A stretch of DNA of 64,000 nucleotides from Gnomoniopsis sp. IMI 355080 (GCA_027946555.1 JAPEVC010000097.1:1-64000); one strand, 5' to 3'; shown: positions 23,509 through 34,667, counted from the first letter of the stretch. Notes: generated by a model not told the origin, from the letters alone. Made by a program: numbers and translations.

Positions 23509-26097
23509 TCATAAGATTGCATTGCCACGTTTCAGTCGTGACCCGGTCTTCCGTGATAAGCCTTGCTTTTGAAATTTGTAACCGGAGGGTCTCATTGCAA
23601 ACCAAGCAGGCAAAGCGCATTTACGAACCAGGCCAGCAAAATCTCGCCGGCATTCAGCCACAAATTCCTCGTCCGAATAGGTATTCAGCAGTCGGGTCTG
23701 ATCGCCCCCAGACTTGGCGTCGACAAGAAGCTGTAAGATCTCCAGCAGGGAAGCTGGCGTGCTGGCAACAACCTCCACCACCTGTCCTGTGCGCGAAGAT
23801 ACCAAGAAACCCGAAGCGGAATCGCCTAGGAGTAGCATATACAAGGCAACTTGTAGAAGGTGCTCAGGCTGAAGTGATTGTGAGTTCTTGACTTCCCATA
23901 CAGTCTTATTGACGCCGCACGGGCGACAAATATCCATGGCTCCACTGAGAATCATTCCCTCTTTTTTCTCTGGGTTAGTAGGTCCGCCTCCATGGGTAAT
24001 GGTGGGAAATTTTCGATATTTTATGGACTCAAAATGAATCCCACGACCCGAGATTTTGGCTTGTTCGGGAAGGCTATTCAGGGTGTATTGTATATCTTTA
24101 CAATGTTTTTCAGTGAGCCAGGTGTATCCGTCCAGAGGAATGGCCAAGAGCTTGGTGATGTCCTTGTCCTTGGCGGCCATCTCAAGAGTCGACAAGAACA
24201 GGATGTCCTCTGTGCTTAAGAGTCGATCATCGTGCGCATCCGCAATTGACTCAAGCTTTTGGTAAAAAGCTTGGGGTAGATTTCGCAGGGGATTTGGCCG
24301 CCTAGGAGGACGTTTTGGTGGTTCCAAGAGCTTGAGAGGGCCAGCGAGAATGGCAAGTTGCTTCCTCTGACGCCACTGGAATATCGCAGGCACTGCCGTT
24401 CCCGTCACATTCGACACATTCTCCAAGAGACCAGATCGATCTTCGATTTCAGTCGGGGGATCTGGTTGAACTCCAAAAGCAGGTGCGGCCAACAGGCGGA
24501 CTTGAAGTCGCTCGAGACAGGCCGTGATGAGAGACTCCGAAAGGTTGCGGCACAGCGCAGTCACGCTAAAGGCTGGCAGTCCACGTCTTGGCTTGGGCTC
24601 TTCAATCTCAAGGGGCCGAAGTACGGCCAAGTCACAAGACTGCTCGACCGTCTCTATATCGACAAATGGCAAAGGAGGCCTCCGATGATCGTGGACAAGG
24701 ACGAGATGCTCGAGTGCTCGAGTGGCAGCTACATATTGAGGGTTACTTGTCACAAGTGGCGGCTCAACAACTTTGTTATACCAAGTGTGGTAACTCTGGT
24801 CGAATCCCAGTACAATCGATGCTCTGCGCTCAATGCCCTTCGCCTGATGGTAGGTGCAAATTAAAACTTTGCCTCGGGCCACTTCTGGAGCAATGTCGGA
24901 CACGTCTGAGTCCGACCTGAAGACAGGAACCCCTCTGAGTGCAAGAGTATTCGCCAAATATACCGCGGGTGACGATCCACGTACGGAGGGTGCGAGTATA
25001 ATAATCTCTGTAGGTAGAACGCCTTTCAACGTCAACAGACGTAAGACCTCATCCAAGAGATCTTCGTAGGGATCGCAGATGACATATCTCGGTCTTGGAA
25101 AAGCAACACCATGCGCATCCATGTTCCTCACAGCCCGCATAGCCGATCCTAAAGGCTTCTTGAGCATCTGCTGATTGATAAAGTCAACATTTTGCTTTGT
25201 AATGCGGTTCGACATTGTCTGATCAGCTGAGACCCAGCCATGGTGGTTGATGTAGCCAAAAACTTCTGGTCGAGCAGCCATTGTCAGAAACCTTGAATCT
25301 GCGTTATTAAAACCGTAGACTTCCTGCCTTTTATCACCTAGGACGACGACACGGAGTTTCTGATTTATGGATAGGGCCTGACCGAATCCTTTGTCGCGTA
25401 TGATCTTGTCGACGAAGCGTTTCAGAATTGGCGTCATATCTTGTTGCTCGTCCATTACGAGGATCGAAAAATCAGGTAGCTCCATTCCGTTCATGACTGG
25501 CATGTCATCTTCGCAGACTCGCTTGAGACCCTGATCACTGGCACATTCTGGCGTGTAGTAACGAACCCCTAGGGCGTGATAATTCAAGACAGTCAGGTTC
25601 GAGAGTTTTAGTGTTTGCACACGCTCCTCTGTTTCAATCATCAACCTTCGGTTGTAGACGAGCACCAAGAACGAGATTTCTGGAGCGGCCTTGGCAAGAT
25701 GAAGGATTGTCGTCGTCTTGCCCGAGCCCGCGCACGCATCAACGATGAGGTTACTGTCCGAGTAAAGCAGCGTGTCGATGGCAACCTGCTGCTCTGCCGA
25801 CGGAGGTGGAAGCGTTTGCGATCTCACATGTCGCATTGGCGGAGGGTCCGGCTGACGCGAACCCTCCAGAGAGGTGGAGGTTTGGGTGTGCGCATGTCGA
25901 CTTAGGCCTGCCCTCAGGAGTGAGGATGGCAATCCTTTACATACAGGCCGCCGGCATGATGTATGAAGCCGAATTCGTAATGGAAGCTTTTGCACGTTCC
26001 TGTTCAAAGATGCACTAGATCGTGATACAACCTTTGCTGTCGAGGATAACACTGGGCTAAGTGACATGATGGCGTCAAGTTTTGCTCTGCTTTTCAT
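23509..26097 (-). CDS. UvrD-like helicase with C-terminal RecB-type nuclease, probably mitochondrial
   Basis: One uninterrupted frame of 862 residues. Residues 1-75 are rich in Arg, Ser and Leu and poor in acidic residues, typical of a mitochondrial presequence (an in-frame Met11 could also start it). SF1A helicase motifs follow: Walker A ACAGSGKTTT (121-130), Walker B VMDEQQD (DEQQD 216-220), motif III GDKRQEVYGFNNAD (254-267), motif V around ICTYHQAKGIE (413-423) and motif VI YVAATRA (454-460). The C-terminal part has the PD-(D/E)XK nuclease layout: Asp722 in GAMDIC, Glu735-Val-Lys737, then Q749xxxY753, the QxxxY motif of RecB-family nucleases, with a RGIHFE segment before it. The likely role is unwinding and degrading DNA, perhaps in mitochondrial DNA maintenance. 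Helicase motifs are certain; nuclease and location are strong inferences. Confidence 0.85.
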   Translation of the reverse strand: MKSRAKLDAIMSLSPVLSSTAKVVSRSSASLNRNVQKLPLRIRLHTSCRRPVCKGLPSSLLRAGLSRHAHTQTSTSLEGSRQPDPPPMRHVRSQTLPPPSAEQQVAIDTLLYSDSNLIVDACAGSGKTTTILHLAKAAPEISFLVLVYNRRLMIETEERVQTLKLSNLTVLNYHALGVRYYTPECASDQGLKRVCEDDMPVMNGMELPDFSILVMDEQQDMTPILKRFVDKIIRDKGFGQALSINQKLRVVVLGDKRQEVYGFNNADSRFLTMAARPEVFGYINHHGWVSADQTMSNRITKQNVDFINQQMLKKPLGSAMRAVRNMDAHGVAFPRPRYVICDPYEDLLDEVLRLLTLKGVLPTEIIILAPSVRGSSPAVYLANTLALRGVPVFRSDSDVSDIAPEVARGKVLICTYHQAKGIERRASIVLGFDQSYHTWYNKVVEPPLVTSNPQYVAATRALEHLVLVHDHRRPPLPFVDIETVEQSCDLAVLRPLEIEEPKPRRGLPAFSVTALCRNLSESLITACLERLQVRLLAAPAFGVQPDPPTEIEDRSGLLENVSNVTGTAVPAIFQWRQRKQLAILAGPLKLLEPPKRPPRRPNPLRNLPQAFYQKLESIADAHDDRLLSTEDILFLSTLEMAAKDKDITKLLAIPLDGYTWLTEKHCKDIQYTLNSLPEQAKISGRGIHFESIKYRKFPTITHGGGPTNPEKKEGMILSGAMDICRPCGVNKTVWEVKNSQSLQPEHLLQVALYMLLLGDSASGFLVSSRTGQVVEVVASTPASLLEILQLLVDAKSGGDQTRLLNTYSDEEFVAECRRDFAGLVRKCALPAWFAMRPSGYKFQKQGLSRKTGSRLKRGNAIL

Positions 26098-27582
26098 TCG
26101 GAAGTGCAGAGCATGAGGCTGCCGCGCCTTCGCCCAATAGCAAACCTGCCCGGGTGGTGGCGATAGTCAAATGTTCTGCAAGCTGGACCTCATCTCGATC
26201 TTGTGGACAGACGTCTGCTTAACTGAAGAATGAGAACAACCTTGGAAGGACGAAGACCAAGAGAAGACTTCAAACAAATCGGGCGCCACCAGGATCGTGA
26301 GCAACTGAGGGCTAGAATGGACATCGCCACGGGCTACGAGCAGCCGAGACACTTGTTACTGCCACTGGAATACGGTAGGCCAAGGTGAAAGGAGATGCAA
26401 AGGAAAGAGCATAAACATTAAGCGACCGAGCCTCACCGGGCTGATTTAGCTCGCCTTAGGACTGCCTAGGAATAATCAGGCGAGGAACAAGAGCCGCACG
26501 CAAATCCTGATCGATGATGACGGGACACGAACGCGTCTCGAAGCAGGCACAGTACAGCTCGACCCTAACCCGAGAATCCTGGACGCACAAGTTTACCCCC
26601 CCCCCCCAAAGATGACCATTTCCGAATCCCAACATTGTGCCTCCCTTTTAAACGCACGCCCAAGAAGTTCAAATACGGATCGGCATATTCCAGTATTAAA
26701 AATCTGTTCTGATAGATTTCAACAGACTATTCTCAGACTTTCAGCGCGGTTAGCCACTAGAACGGCATACACACAAGAAACTTCATTACTCAAACAGCCA
26801 TGGCAACTTCAGTTCCAGCTGCGCAAGCCTGGACTCCATACCTAAGTAGGTGGGACCATGACGGTTTAGTATCACCACTACATGAGGTACACAGGTTTTC
26901 TAGTCACATAAGCCCCGTATGGTACCAGATAACCGGCTGCTACATGAATCACATGTGTTGATACTCCAGCTGCACTTTTATTCACGACTGTCGATATCCA
27001 AAAGCTGGTGAGTACATGGCAAAAGCTATATAGATAAGGGGGAGAGACCCAAGAGAACATATTTTCGTTCCCCAGACTCTTCTGAAACTCCCCCGAGCGA
27101 ATCCTTACCCACAAATTCAAAAAGCACCTTGAAGGTTGTGGAACATATTGCAATCATTGTACAACTCCAAACGAAAACCATGAGTGACGAGAGCGGAGTA
27201 CCACGGCCTTGGCCAGAACCATTGCAGTAAAATCATGTCCTTGTTGCAAATGGCTGCAAAAACATGCTGATTCGTGGCCTTGTTTCATAGTGCCGATGCT
27301 GCCTCTCAGGAGACGCACAAGTATTCGGGTGACTCTCAGTGGACACCGCCTGACCATGTGCTGGCGGGTGCCAGCAAGTCAGAAAGAGGGTAAGTAAGAT
27401 AATTGCACATGTTTCTCACAACAGGCGTCCTTTCGATCTCAATCTATTGTTTCATCATATTACCAATCGTGTGTTTTGGGACTTCGTGCTCCAGGTCTCA
27501 GACATCGAGCACACGCTCCATGTGGGCATATATTTCGTCTACATAGGCGCAGGTCACTAAACACAATTATATACAAAGTCAC
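26098..27582. other. Divergent intergenic region
   Basis: Upstream of the helicase (-) and the CaaX protein (+). It contains a C homopolymer at 26596-26607. Open frames are short and show no domain. No tRNA or rRNA signature was recognised. Confidence 0.5.
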
Positions 27583-28296
27583 ATGCAACGGTATGATCGG
27601 ACAACCCAGAAACTCTACAAAGGTAGACAAAGACACAACAAACGCATCAACGCTGAAGATGCAATGTATGAAGAGCATTACGATCGCCGGCGTAGTCAGG
27701 CATATGAGTTCACGCATACGCCGGGAAATTTCGAACACACCGCCACCACACCACCCGATTATCCTTCTGCCTACCTTACCTACGGACCAGAGTTGGAGAA
27801 CATAGGGCCAGAAATACATCGTGAGCCTAGTTCGGAGCTGGCTGAACATCGTCGTTCCTTCTGGCTTGGTCGACAAGAGACCTTGTATCCGCCACAAAGC
27901 CATGGCGACCCTTACTCTGCAAGAACACCGCCCGATGGCAGTTATCTACAGAGCTCGAGCTCTAACGAACAACAAGCAGGTGACTCCTCGCGTGCTGTAA
28001 CTCGCGGAAAGGGCGTAGCACAATTCGATGGCATCGAAGAGCCCGCCGGACCATCTAGCCCACGCAAGTCAGCCGGTAGTCGCAAGCACGGGGGTGCTCA
28101 TAGCTCTACCTCGCATGGCCATTCGCGCAATGTGGGCTCTAGCCAACACTCCGGCCAGGGCCGCCAGAGTACATATGTCCCTGAGTCGCAACATGGTATC
28201 GGTTCGCCTGTGCGTGAACGTGGCAGCTCATCGCGTCAGCCTCGAAGTCGTAGAAGTACACGACGCGAGGATGATGGTTGCTGTACCGTCATGTAA
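27583..28296 (+). CDS. Predicted disordered protein ending in a CaaX prenylation box
   Basis: An open frame of 237 codons. The composition is low in hydrophobics and rich in Ser, Arg, His, Gln and Gly, and no folded domain is recognisable. The N-terminal third holds basic and acidic repeats (KLYKGRQRHNKR, YEEHYDRRR). The C-terminal half is a Ser/His/Gly-rich disordered tract ending in RSTRREDDGCCTVM. The last four residues, C-T-V-M, match a CaaX box (Met favours farnesyl transfer), with an adjacent Cys that could be palmitoylated and a basic patch just before, the standard arrangement for a plasma-membrane anchor. No homologue is recognised. The start at 27583 is the first ATG; an upstream exon cannot be ruled out. 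Function unknown. Confidence 0.5.
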   Translation: MQRYDRTTQKLYKGRQRHNKRINAEDAMYEEHYDRRRSQAYEFTHTPGNFEHTATTPPDYPSAYLTYGPELENIGPEIHREPSSELAEHRRSFWLGRQETLYPPQSHGDPYSARTPPDGSYLQSSSSNEQQAGDSSRAVTRGKGVAQFDGIEEPAGPSSPRKSAGSRKHGGAHSSTSHGHSRNVGSSQHSGQGRQSTYVPESQHGIGSPVRERGSSSRQPRSRRSTRREDDGCCTVM

Positions 28297-28909
28297 AACT
28301 CAAGAAGATGGAGTGCGACGTCTTGTGTCATCTCGATGAGATTTGTGAGCTCAGGGACGTAAGGTTCATACTTCGTGCCTTCGAGTATTCAAACATAGAA
28401 CATTTAGAGATCAGTCTCATAGCTTGGGACTAACAAAGTTCAGGTCCAGGGATGACTTGGGACAAATTGGAAAAGATGATCTTACTTCTGTGCATCCATT
28501 CTGCAGTCTCTTGTTGACCCTGACATCCATCTATTCGAATGCCTGCTAAGATTGTGCACATCAAACTACATTCACAGCCCTTCCAGACTGACCGCTCTGT
28601 AATTTGGTGACGTGGAATATTACGCGTTCAATGATACACTTCATGACTACCTAGGTACCTAAGTAGGCCATCTGTTGAAGACAGTTTTGGACCATTTGGC
28701 TGATGATCTGCCCGTCTGGCAAGCCTGCCCAAGTTGCCGATGAATAGAATTGGCCTACTCGTTAGCGAGCACATCACACCATATATATGGACTATAGACA
28801 TTTACACTTCAAAGGTTGACTCGATTGCTTGACACGGTATAAAAGGGCCGAGTGAAGAAGCCAATGTCTATATCTGCCTAAACACAACTGCTTTCCAGCT
28901 TTGACAACT
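28297..28909. other. Convergent intergenic region
   Basis: Lies between the 3' ends of the CaaX-protein gene (+) and the sugar transporter (-). A plus-strand TATAAAAG at 28838-28845 has no credible gene after it. Nothing else is supported. Confidence 0.5.
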
Positions 28910-31051
28910 TCAAACCTCCAATGTGCTTTCGTGAGGAGAGGCTTGCTTTTCATTGTCGGTCACCACAGCCTCTCTGGAGTCGTTTCCAGCCTGAGCGATG
29001 CGCACAGTTTCCGCATCGATATATAGCTGTGGCCGCTGAGACTGAGTTGCTGCCCTGTTCGCACAGACGCACGGAGAAGGGTTGTGTAGGAATATCTGGT
29101 CCATGTCTTCTAACGTTCTGTTCGAAGTCTCTGGATAAAACAGATAGATCATCGGTGTTATCATGAAGCTGAAAATTGCGAACACTATATAGCTGTGGTC
29201 AGTCAAGGTCCGAGGTACGTGTGACGGAGGCAAAGTCCCAAGCATTGTGCTAGAATGGGTCCGCGAAGCCTGAGGAAAAGTCACGTACTGAGAAAGAAGC
29301 GCCATTTCAGATGATCCAGTCCAACTTTCGTGATTTGCACGACGACAAACCCGCCTAACCAGTTCACGGATGTGGCAGCAGCAGCTCCTCTGGTTCGCCA
29401 ACCCAACGAGTTCACTTCGGCGCTGTAGACCCAAGGAACAGTTGAGAATCCAAGACCGAAGAAAACATGGTAGAGAATAATCATTGAGGTTGCGACTTTT
29501 CCCATCTGTATATTGCCGCGTTTTTTTTAGTATTTCAAAAGTTCATGAGGGATCTCCAGTCAAAATCGCAAAAAATTTATCTTACGGTTTGTTTTTTTGT
29601 TGGGTCGCTTTCTCCAATCTCGAGGCTCACAGCTGCAATGAGAAGGCATGCTCCAATGGTTATTGGAGAGTACATCATCATTCTAAAGCTCGTCAGTAAG
29701 ATATCAAGAAAAAGCCACGTGTCAGCTATTACTTACTTGCGACGTCCCAGACGATCAATGAGCATTAGACAAGCGAAGCTACACACGACATAAACCGTGG
29801 AGCTTGCCGCCGAGATCAACCGGCTCATCTGTTGATCGTACCCTACAAATTCTTGTAGGAGAGTAGGAAAGTAGAATCCTAAATACCACTTCAGTCAGCA
29901 ACCCTTGGACCTCTAGGAGTAGCAAGTTCCTAGTCGAAGCGATGCCGAGTACTGACCCCAAGCATTAACACCGCTGAGTAGGTATATAAGTTAGCAAATT
30001 GAAGGTTTACTCGCAAAGTCGAGTAGATTCTTACGTGAATTGTTGAAAGAACTGCGTGCCGCAACTCAGCAGCAATCTTCGAAGATTCTGTGTTCTATCC
30101 CGGTGCCGCAAAACATCTTTGATGGGGACACGGTCTTCCCTCTCTAATTTGATCGCTGTTTTGATAGAAGCATACTCAGCGAGTACTTCCGAATCTTCCA
30201 CGCTTTTGTTGTGGCCATGCAGTCTGGACAAGACCAACAAAGCTTCTTCATCTCGATCGTGGAGAAGCAGCCATCTTGGCGACTCCGGTACTGTCCAAAG
30301 CGTTGGTGCGACCGCCAAGAGGAAAATGAGCTGGAACCCAAGCGGGAACCGCCATTGGAAAGCGTCGCCCCGGTCGTATAGGCCATATGCTATCCAGCTG
30401 GCAAGGCAAAAACACCCTACATTGCAGCAGGTGGCGACTCCCATTAGCATGCCCCTGACATGGGACTTGACGCATTCGGAAAGATATACGGGAGACATCG
30501 AGGAAACAAGGCCTATTCCGAAACCATTGACCAAGCGTCCAATGATCATCTGCGTGAGGCTCCAGGAAACAACCTGTAAGACCGAACCAATGGTATTGCA
30601 AAGAATCCCAAGGGCGATTGTCTTTCGCCGGCCAAGCTTGTCTCCTAATACAAACGCAGCTATGGCACCAGCACCCGCACCAAGCTGTGGTCACTAATCA
30701 GTATTATTTTAGGCATTTGTAAGAGGAGGATGGAACTCACGAAAAAGCAACTCGAAGTGATTCCAGAGACACTTGCATTGCTGGTCGAGGGGAACACCGC
30801 CAAAAAATCCGGCGAGACTAGTACACCGGCCATCACTCCCTTGAATATTGTCAGCGCCTACTGTGAATAAGCTTGAAGAATTACGGAGAAAACTGACTTG
30901 ATCATAGCCGAACCAGCAGGAATTTGCTGTTGTTCAGAAGTTAGTATATAAAAGACTCTGCCTCCAGCATGGGTATGAACTCACCCGCGTCGAGAATGGT
31001 GATCAGAGCGATCAACCATGAGCCGGTCACCTTGGACTGAATGGTATCCAT
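28910..31051 (-). CDS. MFS sugar/H+ symporter
   Basis: Nine exons on the minus strand: 31051-30985, 30926-30898, 30839-30741, 30684-30035, 29973-29957, 29878-29737, 29682-29586, 29505-29289 and 29184-28910. All phases agree and give 530 residues, the usual length of a fungal hexose transporter. Signature motifs are FGYDQG (28-33), LGDKLGRRK (78-86, the MFS A-type loop), GRLVNGFGIG (114-123), PESPRW (198-203), FTGVNAWG with FYFPTLLQ after the helix-7 junction, DRLGRRK, and PETSNRTLEDMD (from 457). Twelve membrane helices are expected, with a short charged C-terminal tail. It imports a monosaccharide or related polyol by proton symport at the plasma membrane; the sugar cannot be told. Exon 5 is only 17 nt and is needed to keep frame and the conserved QQFTG..NA motif. 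Confidence 0.9.
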
Positions 31052-32246
31052 GTTGATCCGAGTAGCACAAACGTACTGTCGCGTCTCGAAAGTACTTGGA
31101 CTATGCAAAATACTTGGCCGTATTCAGCATACACCACAGCTGCCGATGGCCCTTCAGAGTCAGCTAGGTATTGTCCACGAAAGAGGCCGTGGTAGGGCTA
31201 TTATACACTTGAACAAAACCTGATCGAGTTGTTGGGCGATCTCGGATGAGAGTCGAGACTCACCCCCGGCTCGCTGCAGTGGTGGGTTCTGGATACTTGG
31301 ACACGGTGCCAGACCGCTTCACACGTGTCATCGTGAGGTCCAGATTTCTGGCAACGACTGTCGACCACAACGGGCCCTTCTTGCAAATGGTTGGTAGATG
31401 CCTATCTTTTAGTTCGACCCTCCCGAAGTCCAACCTAGTTTGAACGCTTCATCGTTCAAGGGTCCAACCGTCAAGCTGCCCAACAGTCACCTCTAATTTG
31501 ACTTCCTAGAATGAGCACTTTGAACATGCAGCAGATAACGCATATGTATTTTTCCGATTCTCCCGAGTCCACCATGGGCCGCTGCGACATCGCCCACCAG
31601 CCTGCAGCCTATCCGTGTCAGTGACAGGATGGGCGGTCAGATCTGACCCTGTGGGTCGGACTGCAACGCCCGATTGTCCTAGCATATGCACTACGAGTTT
31701 TTCTTTCCGATCTGGCAAGGAAGCTTTGTGAGTCCATTTCATTTATGAGACACATCATTTGACCGAGTCATATTGTGCTGCGAAAGTGTGGCCAAACATG
31801 TTGCTGGAGGTTATCATTAGTTCCTTGATCTGATGATGGACGGTGGGTCGTATGCATATTGTGGAATTGAGATACCGGGCCGATACAGCACATACACAAC
31901 GCTGTGCCAGCATTTTACTTCAACCAGACCTTTTGAGGTGCGACCACCGATTATATGCATACAAAGAAAGCGCAATAAATTTACTTGATGGATGTTAGAA
32001 CCAAGAATGGTTGATTAGTCTACCTGGGTATTATAAATATTATTTTCCAGCGGATCTGCAATACTCGGAATCTACTCCTGCATTACCCGAGATGCATAGA
32101 GCTCCAAACACCAAACAGTCCAGGTATCATTCAGCCCAGCTATCACCAAATCCTGAAAAAATAATAGGATGAGTCGCCCTCGACCGATTTCTTCTATCAA
32201 ATACACTTGTAACTTAAACACAGACCGTGGGAGTCTGGGACGCAAC
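31052..32246. other. Intergenic region
   Basis: Upstream of the sugar transporter (-) and downstream of the SOD gene (-). No gene is supported. A possible extra 3' exon of the SOD gene (a hydrophobic-poor frame near 32095-32175 after a TTTTTTCAG acceptor-like site) was considered but not adopted. Confidence 0.5.
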
Positions 32247-33234
32247 TCATTGTGTTGACGTTGTATTGCCAGCCGGATCGTCGTCTGGGTTGAGTAAATC
32301 ATCCAGGCTTCTCATCATGCCGCCGCCTCTGGAATTCATATCGACCTGCATGAAGTTGGCACAAGTTATCCTGGTGAGGTTGGCAAAATGCACCACCACA
32401 CTGAGGTTGCCGATGAAGGACTGCCCTTTGCCCGTCTGTAGCCAGAAGAGTGAGTCAGCCATGTGAAAGTAAGCTTTAAGCCTGTTTCGAATTTGCCACA
32501 GGCATAGGAAGACGGGAACAAACGTCCGGATTATCCACGGAAACAAATAGGAGGAATACAAAGGCATTCTAGGTAAGAGGACACAATTTGCAGTCACTTA
32601 CCGCCGTGAAGTCATCAGTATAACTGGTTTGATACGTCGTGTCACTGCTGGTGGTGACAATGGCGCCGTGTTTACCAGCAAGGTCGCCGACTTGACATGT
32701 TTGAGGCAGATCTGGATCGCATGCTGGCACCTCTCCCCGTTCGAAAGGATCCAAATGTGCCTCCGTATCGGTGCAGTTGCCATCTTTAGGCACTGGTTCC
32801 TCATGTACGTGGTAGACTGCTGAACATTAGCAAATATGCTCATTTCTAGTACACTCAATCATGCCTGGGGGAAATTGAGAACGGACCGAATGGACCACCA
32901 TCAGAGGGTAGGTTTGTCATCTTGATATTGTAAGAAACCCCAGTTCCCCCTTGATTGGTCATGGCCAAGACGACTCCTTTGATTGCTCCGGATGGTGTAG
33001 GAGTGAACTGATTCTTTGGAAAGACTGCCCGAAACACAACTCCCTCAGGGTTGTTCTTGACCACGGTGGCGTTGCCCAGTGCCTAGTGGACAGTATATTA
33101 GCCAGACTTCCGGGACCAGAAATACATAGAACACTCACTCCTGTTACCAAGCCATTGCTCTCTGTGGCCTGGGCCGCACTGTGTGTAAATGCGAGGGCCA
33201 GAAGCAAAAGTGATCTTAGACAAGCGCGAGACAT
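32247..33234 (-). CDS. Secreted Cu-only superoxide dismutase (SOD5-like)
   Basis: Four exons, 33234-33139, 33082-32887, 32819-32602 and 32435-32247, give 232 residues. A signal peptide (MSRACLRSLLLLALAFTHSAAQA) leads to a beta-rich SOD domain. Copper ligands align with those of Cu/Zn SOD: His101 and His103 in YHVHEEP, His119 in AHLDPF and His186 in VVVHFAN. The zinc loop is short and lacks two zinc-binding His residues (the sequence reads TCQVGDLAGKHG where SOD1 has ERHVGD), so it fits the fungal extracellular Cu-only class, which disproportionates superoxide at the cell surface. Cys pairs and N-glycosylation sequons support secretion. Family members often end in a GPI signal; here the frame stops at AGNTTSTQ without a hydrophobic tail, so the protein may be soluble or an exon is missed. 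A (GT)n tract lies 63 nt upstream of the ATG. Confidence 0.88.
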
Positions 33235-33296
33235 TGTTCAATGTCTTCGTGCGCCTTGCAGTGTGCCTTGCGGAATCCCTTGAAATTATTGGGGGC

Positions 33297-33320
33297 GTGT
33301 GTGTGTGTGCGTGTGTGTGT
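33297..33320. repeat. GT dinucleotide microsatellite
   Basis: An almost pure GT run (one GC interruption) that on the minus strand reads as AC repeats 63 nt upstream of the SOD start codon, inside its probable promoter or leader. Confidence 0.9.
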
Positions 33321-34667
33321 TTTATGACCATATATCGCGTTGTGAGGGCGGCTGCAGTATAAAAATATTGCTATACTAAGCGCCAAGCAGTTCACAGAGG
33401 CCGTGTTGACAGTGTTTGCAATGTCTTGAGATGACAGCTGAAGACTTCAAGGGGAAATTCTTGGCATATGTAACGAGGCATCGAGGGACTCGAGGAGCCC
33501 TAAATAATTACGGACGGCATCTCGGAAGCATCTGAGACCATCCGACTTCCAAAGAACGCCAACGAAGAGGTTCGAACTACTTGTGCTGTGTGAGAGAAAC
33601 ATCTCATGTTCGCTGTAGCGGGTGTGCTCTATGAAAAAGAGCTCGTGTCTACCTTGGTTCTCATCAGGGTGTCCTACTTCCCGAAGCTTTTCAAATTCGG
33701 ATTTTTTTTCTGTGACGTGACTATTGTTAGTGGCTGGCTCCTTGTTTCCTCAATAACGTCTAGTCCCCACGGATATCCGGGACATTCAACGCTAGCTCGA
33801 TTCTATGTCACTTTTGCAGGTGTTTCAACTCGCCAGGGCGTTGCTGCATCAGCGAGTTTAGTAATCCTGATAGAGAGAGGGTACGGGCCAAGCCATGAGC
33901 AGGACCCTTGGGAAACGTTCGTATGGTTTCCCGATCTCTACTCTACAATTTTCTCTTTTCCTTACGATTTTTGCATGTGACAGCGCCTGAATCGTCGTGT
34001 TGTTGGGCCAATCGCGCGAAGAAGCCGCGTGTACCTAAGAGTATCTCCTGCCAGAACATTGAAATATACACTTCTAAGTGATAGTCAAACCAGAGTTAAA
34101 TAAATTGCTTGCTGCAGTTCCTTGTTACAGATGTTTCCTCTCTTTGAGTAGAATACATAGTATTACATTCGGTCCTACCCGCATTCTTGGGTAATTAGGT
34201 AGATAAACAGGTTGATTCATTTTCGCAGGGTTGTTTGCCAGGTCGATGAGACTGCTCCATAACAGCAAGACTAATAATGGGCGAGTCATTTTACCAGATA
34301 GTCCATTCTGTTGGGTTGGGAAGGGGGTGAACGTGTGTGTGGCTATGCAAGTAAAGTTTCAAAAACTCTGTTGGTCACACGCTACCCTACAAGAACGGAC
34401 GGTTTCTCGTTGGCGGCAGTGTTCTGTACAGGACTGAATGTAGTGGCTATCGGCAACATATTTGAGAGCGAACGACGTGGTACAGTACGGGAGTTCGGCC
34501 AGCCGAGGTGGCCCTCCGGTTTCCCTGTGGGCGATCCTGTATGACTGTGACTGCAGGGCAGCGACTACGAAGATGGGGAGATGAACATACTCTGGATCAG
34601 AAAGCCATGTTGTTGAGTCTTGCACCCAGCTCACGATCCTTGGTTTCTCTGCTGCCGAGTCCCGATT

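Noticed and set aside
28838..28845. TATAAAAG box on the plus strand before an 81-codon frame antisense to the sugar transporter
   Set aside because: The frame is a shadow of the transporter's last exon and no independent gene is evident.
32095..32175. Extra 3' exon of the SOD gene after a TTTTTTCAG site
   Set aside because: The encoded tail is not hydrophobic enough for a GPI signal, and no good donor precedes the current stop.
33606..33980. 124-codon plus-strand frame with hydrophobic stretches
   Set aside because: Composition follows local T-richness; no conserved motif.
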